Positions 22,900-32,823 of a DNA stretch of 64,000 nt are shown here, one piece after another; the first letter of the stretch is position 1; every line of letters begins with the position of its first letter. The DNA lies in NCBI GenBank assembly GCA_006384855.1, contig VCJN01002110.1, forward strand, positions 1 through 64,000, read 5' to 3'. The notes below the pieces were generated by a model. That model did no database searches, was not told where the DNA came from, and saw only the letters and a program-made list of their open reading frames with translations. The DNA comes from Tetraselmis striata (taxonomy: Eukaryota; Chlorophyta; Chlorodendrophyceae; Chlorodendrales; Chlorodendraceae). The translations under genes and the position numbers were made by a program.

Positions 22900-23650
22900 T
22901 CCACCCTGCCCTCCATCCCGCCTTTTCCGCATCTCTTACAATGGGCATGGTGGTTGTCGCGCCTTTAGCCTCCGAGCCGCTGGCATCCGGCACGCCCTCA
23001 CCACCGCCTAATGCTAGCGCCAGTCCAGAGAGTGTGGCTGCCGACGCGCCGGCTCCCTGCCCGCCGCTCTTCCCCGCGTGGCTATCGCTAGGCGTAGGCA
23101 AGCCCTCGGCCGCATCGCCAGCGGCAGCCGCCAAACTCGGCGACATGTCTGCCGCTGGCGGGCCCTGCCCCTGGCCCGCCACGTACCGCGTATCGGCCCG
23201 GCTAGGTCCAATGGCCAGGGCCGCCACGCGACGAGAGCGTTTGGCATGCGGGTTAGGAGCAGCGCCGCGAGGGGGTTCGTCGCTCGGGCCAGCTTTTGCG
23301 CTTGGGGTCTGCGGGGGCCAACGTGCGATGGCGACTCAATTAGCATGCCGTAAACGTAACAAGTGCGCAACGGCAACAAAGGTGCAGCGGGTCCAACCCA
23401 CTTTGGCGACATGAGGCGCCCCTGTCGAGGCCGGCTGCGACTCGGGAGCAGCGCTTCGAGGGGGTGCGTCGCTCGGGCAAGCCTATGCGCTCGGGGTATG
23501 CGGGGCCAACGTGCGATTTCGACTCTATTAGCGAGCCGTAAAAGTAATAGGTGCGCAATGGCAACACGTGCAACGGGGCCAACCCACATTGACGACTCGC
23601 GTCGCCCTTGTCGAGGCCGGCTGCGGCTCGGCAGCAGGCACGCGAGGGGG
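21730..23650 (+). repeat. ~190-bp satellite-like tandem repeat, block 1
   Basis: About nine diverged units of 180-195 bp. Each holds in order CGCAGCAAGGCCGCCCACCT, TTGGCGACTGGCGTCGCTTC, GAGGCCGGCTGCGACTCGTC, GAGGGGGTGCGTCGCTCGTG, TTTTGCACTCGGGGGCTG and GTGCGATGGCGACATAATTA. Units begin near 21733, 21921, 22112, 22301, 22473, 22660 and 22850, with two more diverged ones near 23385 and 23570. A 400-bp non-satellite segment interrupts the block at about 22865-23240. Confidence 0.85.
22865..23240 (-). repeat. duplicated exon-like segment, copy 1
   Basis: Nearly the same as 25350-25720, including a leading C tract. Indels between copies are multiples of three. On the minus strand both copies stay open (ADMSPSLAAAAGDAAEGLPT; in the other copy ADMSPSLAVAGDAGEGWPTP) and end at a GTAAGA donor-like site just before the homopolymer tract. 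This fits a minus-strand exon copied together with neighbouring satellite DNA. Confidence 0.6.
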
Positions 23651-23699
23651 TGCGTCAACACGACTGCCATACAACACGACTGCCACTCCGAGTACCAGG

Positions 23700-24250
23700 T
23701 CACCCATGCGCGCATTGTCGCGTATACCAACAGTAGGCGAGGATTGCTGCCCCAACCTTGTCGCTTCTTGCAAGCCGTCCACAAAGTTTGTTGTCGACCG
23801 AAGTGCGTTTCTGCGGGCGACAATGGGGTTTCCTGCGACTGCGACGAGTCCAGAAGGTGCCGGCAGTGCAGCCACCTTTATCTATGGCGGGCACTTTTGC
23901 ATACATCACCAGGGTCTCAGGCTCCGCTGCGCCCGGCACCACTTCAGCGGTGCCCGCCCCATAGTAGAGCTGGCGATCCTGCGCTCCGCCGTCTTCCTCA
24001 CGTCCTGGGGAACGATGGACCAGGACCGCGGCGGCTTGACTGCAGCGGATGGGACGGACTTGTGCGGTGCTCCGGGGGAGGTGGGTGAAGAGGAAGTGAC
24101 GGGAGTGGCAATAATCGGCGGCGGGATCGCTCCTCACGGCCGCGCTTGGAGCCAGCACCACCCTGCCCGCGTTTGCCCTTGCCTTTTCCCCCTTTTTGCT
24201 TCTCCCGGCCTGCACAGGCGTCACCAAAGGATTGCCGCAACTGTGAGCAA
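23700..24250. other. non-satellite insert between satellite blocks
   Basis: This stretch separates the two satellite blocks. Part of it (23776-23905) matches the reverse complement of 28757-28884 at about 80%, so it is a copy of sequence from the 28-29 kb region rather than satellite. The rest shows no recognisable gene. Confidence 0.5.
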
Positions 24251-24264
24251 ACTGTGAGGGTCGT

Positions 24265-25350
24265 TCGGGTCTTTTGCAGCGGGGGCAGCGGGTGCGTCGC
24301 TCGTGCCAGATTTTGCAGTCGAGAGGTATGGGTCGAATGTGCGATGGCGTCTACATAATCAGCAAGTCGGAAACTAAAAAAACCCAACATAGCCTTACAT
24401 CGCAGCAAGGCCGCCCACCTTGCGACTGGCGTCGCTTCTTTTGAGGCCGGTTGCGACTCGCCGACAGCAAGGCGAGGGGGTGCGTCGCTCGTGTAGCTAG
24501 CAGTCGGGGGGGGGGGGGGGGGGTCGAACGCGCGATGGCGACATATTTAGCAAGCCATAAAAATGCAAAGGTGGATAACATCATTATGTCGCAGCAAGGC
24601 CGCCCGCCTTGGCGACGTGCGTCGCCTCGGTTGAAGCCGGCTGCGACTCGTCAGCAACGGGCGAGGGGATGCGTCGCTCGTGCAAGGTTTGGGACTCGGG
24701 GGCTATCGGTGGAACGTGCGATGGCGGCATAATAATTAGCAAGCCGGAAACTGCAAAAGCCTAGCTTACCCTTACATCGCAGCAAAGCCGCCCACCCTTG
24801 CGACTGGTGGCGCATGCGAGCCGGCGGCGACTCGTCGGCAGCAAGGCGAAGGGGGTGCGTCGCTTGTGCCACGTTTTGCACTCGGGGGCTGTGGGTGGAA
24901 CGTGCGATGGCGACATAATTAGCCAGTCGAAAACTAAAACAGCCTAGCATAGCCTTACATCGAAGCAAGGCCGCCCACCGTGGCGACTGGCGTCGCTTCA
25001 TTTGAGGCCGGCTGCGACTCGTCGGCAGCAAGGCAAGGGGGTGCATCGCTCGTGCTTTGCAATCGGGGGCTGTGGGTCGAACGCGCGATGGCGACATAAT
25101 TAGCAAGCCGAAAACAACAGAAGCCCAGGACAGCAACATTACATCGCAGCAAGGCCGCCCACCTTGGCGATTGGCGTTGCTTATTTTGAGGCCGGCTGCA
25201 ACTCGTCGGCAGCGGGGGCAGGGAGTGCGTTGCTCGTGCTAGTTTTTGGAGTCGGGGGCTGTCAGTCGAACGTGTAATGGCGACATAATTAGCAAGCCGT
25301 ATAAAAATGCAAAGGTGCACCACACTACCACAGCATTACATCATAGCACG
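24265..25350 (+). repeat. ~190-bp satellite-like tandem repeat, block 2
   Basis: Five to six units of the same family as block 1, beginning near 24390, 24590, 24775, 24958 and 25141, plus a partial unit at 24265 and one at 25340. One unit carries a G tract at 24507-24523. Confidence 0.85.
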
Positions 25351-25720
25351 GCCACAACCTCCCCCCCCCCCCCCCCCCCCCCCCCGCCCGCCCCCCGCCC
25401 TCCATCCCGCCTATTCCACAGCTCTTACCGTGAGCATGGTGGTTGTCGCGCCTTTACCAGCCTCCGAGCCGCTGGCATCCGGCACGCCCCCACCCCCGCC
25501 TAATGCGAGCGCAAGTCCACAGGGTGTGGCTGCCGACGCGCCGGCTCCCTGCCCGCCGCTCTCCCTAGCCTGGCTATCGCTAGGCGTAGGCCAGCCCTCG
25601 CCCGCATCGCCAGCGACAGCCAAGCTCGGCGACATGTCTGCCGCTGGCGGGCCCCGCCCCTGACCCGCCACTGATTGCGTATCGGCCCGGCTAGGTCCAA
25701 CGGCAAGGGCCGCCACGCGA
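25350..25720 (-). repeat. duplicated exon-like segment, copy 2
   Basis: Partner of 22865-23240. Both follow a partial satellite unit ending in ACGGCCACAACCT and a C tract, so the duplication included satellite plus exon-like DNA. Confidence 0.6.
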
Positions 25721-26258
25721 CGAGAGCGTTGGGTGGGGGCACGTCGAGCAGACGCAGCCCTTGGTCGAGCGGGTCGGGCGGACCGGCTGGCAGACTCTCA
25801 AGAGGATGGCCGCGTGCGGGGGGGAAGCGGGGGGGGGGTTGCTAGGCACCTCCATCGCGATGGGACCTACCCCAGCCTGCATGGCAGTAACCGATAGCGT
25901 GAGCTGCAAGTCTCTATAGCTGCCTACTCACCAGCCGTGCAGACCTACGCCGAAGGTAGGCGGAGTCCATTCATGTCACGGATCCGGGCGTTCGCGCCTT
26001 TTTGTGTAAGTTAAGACCCTGCATGCCTGTGTCGCGTGGGATCCTTTCCTATGAATAGTCGCTAACTGTCTGCCACGGCCCGGTTTGGGTTCTGGGCAGC
26101 CTTAGCGGTGGTGGAAAGGTATACTAGTAGCGACTAGTAGGTAGTACTGCGCAGCCCCCCCTCCACTCGAGTGGGCGGGATAAGGGATGGCGGCGGCGAC
26201 GGCGAGTACAGTACTTTGCGCTGTATATGTATGGCTGTAGTACATTGTTTGGCGCGTG

Positions 26259-26354
26259 AGCTAGTAAATTGTCCCATTTTCAGTGAGTCAAAAGTGAAGT
26301 ATAGTGGCCTCTACCGTTTACGCTATAATATTGCGCTTTTCCCCTATATAATAT
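26259..26354 (+). repeat. right inverted flank of the satellite zone
   Basis: Inverted partner of 20862-20958. Outside the matching stretch the two flanks diverge, and no target duplication is visible. Confidence 0.75.
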
Positions 26355-28640
26355 CCAATTCCCGGATCAATGCAGTGGCCACTCCAAGGGAGTTATTACC
26401 TTCCCCGGTAAGGTACATCAAGGACTAGGCAAGATACTGCGGATGAGTGTATGTCGGCGGGTGCCAGTTGTGTGATGACTGCGCGACGGAGACGGCGGCG
26501 TTAAGCCCACGCCACGACGATGAGCGACCCGCGCCACCGAGGAGTACGGACGCTACTGCGATGCCCATAGTCGACGCTTGTCGTGCCGACGGGCCTTGAG
26601 TGTTGTGTTTATTACGCCTGAGAAATCCTGCAACGAACAACCGTGTCAACGACATATCGTGACATGTTCACCAAATTCGCCCCCAACGGGATGTCGCGTG
26701 CATGCGGCGCAAAGGGGAGAATGGGGGAGAAGGGGGAGGGCGCGAATGCATGGAGGCGGGCGTGGGAATGTGGGGGGTAGGGCAGCGTGCACAGGATATG
26801 GGCGCTGTGGCATCTGAACGATGTTGGGTGATGGGCAGCGGTGATGGAGAATATGTGGCCGCAATATATCTGTGCCGTAAATTAACCACTTCCAAGAATG
26901 GCGTCGCAGTTGCAATGTGTCGCGATTACATTTACAATGTTGTTGTTCCCACGCCATTTTGGGAGAAAATGCACGACGCCGATTTCATGTGGCCACATGT
27001 GGTAAAATTCATACAATGCGTAAATGAACCATGAGAAAAGGGCAATATCCTTATTGCTTTTCTGGTCCAATCCACGACCTCGTACATTGTCCCATTAAAA
27101 CGATACAATTCACGGGGCCGCAGGCGATGTCATGTACTAGCGAAAAATATTGTCGATATACTAGCTAATATCGAATATATGTCCATGTACATATATATAA
27201 GTACAGCGCACAATATCGATATACACTCAGGCGCCACACCACGAGAACGCCTGATATCTACACCAGCATAGTTCGAATTGTTTATTCAAACTGCCTATAT
27301 ATATATATATACCAATACAACTGCATATATTAGGTACCTTATTAGATACCTGATTCATGGTGCCCAGTAATATACACCCAGTCAAATACTATGCACACCA
27401 GTACCTCTAGGACCGCAATCGGTGGCTTGACGCTTCAGGCAGTACGCCGGCCCTTCCACTGCATACCTATTATCTCTGTTGTTTCGTCTCGCCTCGGTAA
27501 TTGGCCCTTGTCTCGGCCAGCAAATTATTTTTTGCGTGAAGCTGACACGAAACAATTGCCTCGTAGGCAGCAAACCCAATCGACTTCGACCCAGGGAAAA
27601 GCGAAGCTCCGCGGCAAATCCACACTTGCAAAAAGGCAAGGCAAAAATGTTGTTGCCCAGAATCGAGGAACATGAGAATGCCTTTCCGCCAAAACTGATG
27701 AGGAGATCCAGAACGATAATTATGCTCGCCGATCGCGCCAGCCACCGAGTGCATCGCAACAAACTTGACCACAAGGATTACGTCCGCCGGGCCATGCAGG
27801 AGTGGGAAGCAGCCGAAGAACAGAGAGGGTGCCTCAAGCGCAGGACTACATGGCGATGGCAAATGTAGCGAACGAGTTCGTCCAAAAAGCAGAGGAGGAG
27901 TTGGGAATCTTTCAGCTCCTCCATACGACGACGACGCCCGGCATCCGGAGAGACAGCAGCAACAGCTTTTTGGCATGGCCAGATCGCCGCCGCTTGATTG
28001 CCGGCTCGCTAGCATGTTGCGCAACCTTCGATCAGGAAAGGTTGGGCCGCGCGTGCTTGCGGGGCTGCTGCCCGCTACCCTGTCGACCGTGCCTAGTCTG
28101 CTACACGACGCGTGGTGCCTCGACGCGCGTCGTGACGGGAGCAGCGGCGGCTTTTCGAGGCCGGCCACGCTTGCGGGGATGCTGCCCGCCGCCCTACCTG
28201 CTCCGCTTGTGCACCCCGAAGTCCGAGGACGGGCTCGGTGATGGCCTTGGCGACAGAAGCTGCCGCAAGTTCGAGGGGTCTGCCCTCTCCCATGCCCCGC
28301 CTGCGGAATGTCACGTTCGAGGCATGGCTCGGACTTCACGGGCACGGCGAACGGAAGCGCAACAGCCTTGCGGGGGCGCCCGCGCTTGCGGGGCTTCAGC
28401 CCAATGCATGCGGCTGTGTCCGCCGCGAGGATCTGCCCCTCGTTGATATTCTGGAGATCGTACACTGCCTCGGTGACGAGCGTGGCAACAACTGGTGTCG
28501 CCGGGAGCACGGGCGTGGGGGGGGGGGGGGGGGGGGGCGACGCGGTTGGCGCGCAGTCACGGCATTACCCGAACGATCTGCGCCTCGGCCACGCATGCCA
28601 ACACCTACCCCCTCGTCCCCTGGCACGATGGCGCCTAGCA
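26355..28640. other. gene-poor stretch with an AT-hook-like frame
   Basis: 26.4-27.4 kb shows nothing I can name apart from AT-rich sequence at 27170-27320. Between 27470 and 28510 the minus strand is open for about 340 codons and contains an AT-hook core (PRKRGRPRKA) near 28390. A related GRPRL-type repeat is seen in another frame, and the frame has no ATG near its start. Repeated GC-rich segments here could give long frames by chance. A G tract lies at 28517-28537. Confidence 0.3.
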
Positions 28641-28756
28641 CTCTAAGGTGGTTGGACCTGCAAATCCGGGACGCCGTGCGCAGCTCGGTGCGGAGGCTTA
28701 TGCCCCGCCATGCCTACGGCGATCTGCTCGCATCGGTGGTGAACATCCGTATCGTG

Positions 28757-28884
28757 AAGTGCCCGCCAAAGATAGAAAAGGCTGCACTGCCGGTACCTTC
28801 TGAACTCGTCGCAATTGCAGAAAACCCCATTGTCGTCCGCACTCAGGCACTTCAATCGACCGCAAAATTTCCATAGTGCTTGCT
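28757..28884 (-). repeat. dispersed repeat, partner of 23776-23905
   Basis: About 130 bp matching at roughly 80% in opposite orientation (shared words GACAATGGGGTTT, GACGAGT/TCAGAAGGT, GGCAGTGCAGCC). The copy overlaps the 3' end of the unrecognised minus-strand frame at 28852-29127. Confidence 0.65.
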
Positions 28885-29127
28885 GCAAGGAGCGAGGGTG
28901 ACAGTGTCCTCCGAGTGGCTATCGGCGTTGACGAACGATCCGCCGTCATTCCACATGTAGAGCTTCAGTTTACGCTGATCGGGCTTCAAGAAGTCGTTCG
29001 CGTCATGTATATAGTGTGAGAATTCTTGCTGAAGTCCGGAGTTGAAGTCCTCATACACCTCCGTGTGTTGCGCGCCTTGATGCTTATATAGGTCGGGGAA
29101 GCCCTCCTCGAGCAAAGTATCAATCAA
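28852..29127 (-). CDS. hypothetical protein fragment, unrecognised
   Basis: An open minus-strand frame with good protein character (IDTLLEEGFPDLYKHQGAQH; HYIHDANDFLKPDQRKLKLY) but no ATG at its start. It lies 45 bases downstream of another frame on the same strand (29173-29592). It could be an exon of the same gene or a decayed piece. No family is recognised. Confidence 0.4.
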   Translation of the reverse strand: MIDTLLEEGFPDLYKHQGAQHTEVYEDFNSGLQQEFSHYIHDANDFLKPDQRKLKLYMWNDGGSFVNADSHSEDTVTLAPCSKHYGNFAVD

Positions 29128-29172
29128 CCGGCGACGTTTTCCAAATTTTTCATCACATTTACTCGCGCGGTG

Positions 29173-29592
29173 TCAACTCTCCTGAGGGTTGGTGAAGCCG
29201 GGAACATTTGCTACTACTAAAGCGCATTTGGTCCAGGTCAATTTTCTGCCTAGGTAATCGTTCTTGAGCCACCGTGCCGTTCGTCTCTCACCAACATGAC
29301 GCCACTCAGCAATCAATACCTCCGCGATGGCTTCAGCTCGCTCGCGGGTACTGCTTTCGTATATCGTGGTGATAGTTTCTAGACACAATGACTTGCTACG
29401 TTCGTGAGTGAGGACATGGTAGCTGCGGCCATACTCCTTCGGCCTAGTGCCCCTTGTTTTAATCTCTCGGAAGAGGCGGCGGAAGCGTGTTACGGCCTGC
29501 GGCAGCGGTTGCATACGCATACATACGCATAGACACGCAACGCGCCGCCGTTGCGCAGCCACAGCGCGGGCGCCCGCATCGTCATCTGGCAT
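29173..29592 (-). CDS. hypothetical protein, 139 codons, unrecognised
   Basis: An ATG at 29592 opens a frame to a stop at 29173. It includes EYGRSYHVLTHERSKSLCLE, then TTIYESSTRERAEAIAEVLI and GERRTARWLKNDYLGRKLTW, a charged alpha/beta-like composition unlike the chance frames around it. Together with 28852-29127 it may be part of an unknown mobile or viral-type gene. I do not recognise it. Confidence 0.4.
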   Translation of the reverse strand: MPDDDAGARAVAAQRRRVACLCVCMRMQPLPQAVTRFRRLFREIKTRGTRPKEYGRSYHVLTHERSKSLCLETITTIYESSTRERAEAIAEVLIAEWRHVGERRTARWLKNDYLGRKLTWTKCALVVANVPGFTNPQES

Positions 29593-29853
29593 GTAGCCAC
29601 GCAACAAGGGTGGCACCGGGATGACGGCCTCTGGCACTCTCAGTCACCGGCGGATGAATTATCCTCCCGCTCGCATGCAATGCATGTGTGTCATATGTGG
29701 CGCTGAGTCTATTGGACGTCGAAACATCACCCAAGCCTCCGCCAAACCTCGTGATACGAATGAAGGATCAGGAATTTGTTGTCCAAAAGCGTAACGAAGG
29801 TAGTGCCAGGCTTGGAAAGGCATGCTGCGGAGGTCTGCACCCCCCCCCCCCCC

Positions 29854-29855
<2 letters not shown>

Positions 29856-29914
<59 letters not shown>

Positions 29915-29980
29915 GCACACGCACACACACACGCACGCACGCACGCACGCACGCACACGCACACACACACACACACACAC
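29856..29980. repeat. CA/GT microsatellite
   Basis: About 125 bp of (CA)n with some CG steps, preceded by a C tract at 29839-29853. Confidence 0.95.
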
Positions 29981-29989
29981 TTTTAAGCA

Positions 29990-31640
29990 CAATACGATAA
30001 CACCGATAACCACACGTTAAGGTCGTAGCCGCCGTCCGCCCCGACACCCAATACCCAGAAATAGATGAACGGGCGTCACCTTGGCCGCGGAAACATCGTC
30101 CGAATTGCTAAAACCACTCCGGAGCCTTTGTCGGAGACAACTGCACCCGTGTCGAGGGCGATGCCAAAAAGCCCGCGGCAAGTTGACTCTCGAAAGAGGG
30201 TGAGAAAGGCAAGCGCAGTCTCAGACCGATCGAAGCAAAACGTAATTGGCGACAACGTATTGACGAGCTTTCGGTGCGTGGAAGCTCGACTGCCTGATCG
30301 TAGTCGTGTCGACAGTTATAGAAGGACCCACATATTGAACGACACCTTCTGCTTGCCGTCCGTCATGAGGCGCAAGGGCAATCCAAATAGCAAAGCCATG
30401 CGAAGAGTACATAGTGCTCAACAGATCGAGGGAAGAAAACGTCAATGCACTCGACTCGGAGCACAACCAAGTCGGTTTTCGGCACCGTATCCAAGCACTG
30501 TGTGAAGGTGAGGCCGTCGAGTCGGCCAACTCGCGCCATGCCAACTCGGTCGGGCGCGCGAGTACTCGTATAAACGCCACGATGCTGTGCTGCGCGCCCC
30601 GGTCGCCGGCGCGGAGCAGCAGGGGGCATTGTTCACTATGGTTACCCTTGACGCCTACGGAAGTGGCTGGCTGGGGCTGAAAACCACCTTGAATGAACCC
30701 GCGGACTTCGCGTCCCTAGCGATTGCCCAACTTCGCCCCGGCACGATCGCGACGCCCACCTGCTCGAGCGCCTCGACATGCGCGACGCGAGTCCTCCACG
30801 TCTGCACGCCACCCGCGGCGGCGAGCCGAACGACGACACCACGGACGAGGTCCCCTTGGGCCTCAACGAGACGCTCCTGGCTACCGACCTCCAAGCTGCG
30901 GGGGCTCCACGGGATATATAATCCGACAATCGTGCTGACCGAGGTGGCGGCGACGACCGACACTGCGAGAAGCGGCACCCTGCCCTCCCGGCCCTTCCTC
31001 TCGCCCGCGGCGAGAGCTATATCAGCCCCGACACGCTCGCCCGGCGACCCCGTACCCCTTGGCAGCCGCTCGCGCAGCCCGGCGGGCCCACGCGGCCGCA
31101 CAGCCAGCTGTGCCGACTCTCCAGTGGGGGTCCCTTGACGCCCGCGGGCGAGAGTCGCCGGAGGACCACATGTGCCGAGAGGCCTTATTGGCGGAACTAC
31201 GGGCGGTCGTGCGCCGCCAGGAGCCCGGCCAACAAGCCGATACCAAGGCCATGCTCATTCACTTGGAGCGGGCCGGGGCGCTGCCAAAGCAGGGGCACGC
31301 CGAGATGAGCGACCGCGCAGGGGCCGGCATGGCGGTGCAGCACCTGGCCGCCATATTCGAGGGGGGTGCCGAGCGCGCAGCGACAACCCATATCGTCGGA
31401 GAACCGCCAACGACGCAACTCACAGTAGCCCCCGCCTCTCCCCGGCGGAGGCTAACAGCGCGCTGGGGTAAGCCAGCCATGCAACGACCCCGACCGCTCC
31501 CGAGCCCGGCATCTGGGGCGCTGCCGGCTGCCTCAGCCGGAGCGTCGCAGTTCTGCTGGTGGGGAAGGGAAGGAAGGGGAATGAGCGCCCGTGGGGGTGT
31601 TCTAGCTGCACCCGCGCGAGCCGGATAGCAGACGGCGGTT
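29990..31640. other. coding-like GC-rich block, unassigned
   Basis: 30560-31640 is GC-rich and has long plus-strand frames with acidic and helical segments (EPNDDTTDEVPLGLNETLLA; REALLAELRAVVRRQEPGQQ; MAVQHLAAIFEGGAERAATT), but they lie in more than one frame and lack clear starts. It may be exons of an unknown gene or a decayed element. 29990-30560 shows nothing firm. Confidence 0.25.
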
Positions 31641-32823
31641 ATCATTGGGCTTGAGACTGGCGGATTAGTATAATGAGGCCCTAAAATGCCGGAGGGATGT
31701 CCACCAGAGTGGAATAGTGTGCGGGTGGGGTCGGGGAGGGGGGTTACAAAATCAAAAAGGAAAATAAAAAGGAGGCGGGTTGAGCCCGGTAGATTAGGGA
31801 CCTGGCCTTCAGAGGACCACACGCTACGTGCAATGCTAACATGCAGCAGACCCTATGCGGGTTCTTGTGGTCGGGCCGTATGACAGCTGGCCTGTGTAGC
31901 TTCAAATACCACGCGGGGACAAAAGCTGTATGAGAGTTTCAAAATTTCAAAATTCGTTTTTAATCTTCATATACATGTATATGTATGTACATAAAAATAA
32001 TATAAATGTAGATACAAACATAAATAAAGATATAAAGATATATACATATAAATACAGATATAGATGCACATAGATATGGGTACAGATACATATAGATATA
32101 GATACATATATAAATAAAAATGTGGATACAAATAACATGTCCCCAAAATATAAATAAAAGTATTTGTAGAGGAAATATGTATACGTGTACTTATATCTGT
32201 AGATATTGATATACACCTAAATATACAAATGAAAACATGAATATAAATATAAATATCAAGATGACGACAAAGATAACGACAAAGATAAATATAAATGTGA
32301 ATGTAAATAAATGTATGTGTACAGGGCATATATATATGTATGTATATATTTATGCATGTACAGATATATTCTATATATGTATATACGTGTACATATTCAT
32401 ATATGTATATTTATTATCACTCCTGGTTTTCTTAGACCAAGAAGGAAAGCATGATACCCTGCGGCGTGCTGAACGCGAACATCATGCTGACAAATCAAAC
32501 ATCAAGAAGTGTGCATCCACATGAGAGTTTTGTTTTTGCAACGGGAGCAAAAGGCAGTCCGGCAGGTGCATGTAAGCTGTAAGTAAAGATACCATGGTTG
32601 CATGGTACTCCTTTGGCACAGAGGAATAGTGGAATGGGTTTGCAGAGGTGACTCTCAGGAGGTGCGCTGCCCAGACTCCACGAAGCAGTATGGCCCTGAC
32701 TCACCGCAATGTCCGCCTCTTCATGTACTTCCTGGGACCACAGTAAGCCGCGAGAATCTCCGAGAGAGTCACTTTATCACGCGTGCGTGGACGGCGTCTA
32801 TCTACAAGGGCGCCGCCATCAGT
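31641..32823. other. 3' flank of acetolactate synthase gene with AT-rich tract
   Basis: 31930-32410 is A/T-rich low-complexity DNA (GATATA, TATACA words). The rest up to 32823 is ordinary intergenic sequence that should include the 3' UTR of the minus-strand gene ending at 32824. Confidence 0.6.

Noticed and set aside
21730-25350. CRISPR-like array
   Set aside because: Units of about 190 bp are diverged throughout with no short perfect repeats and unique spacers, and the genome is eukaryotic.
30560-31640. A single new gene on the plus strand
   Set aside because: Protein-like segments lie in different frames without clear splice sites or starts, so no model could be supported beyond a coding-like block.
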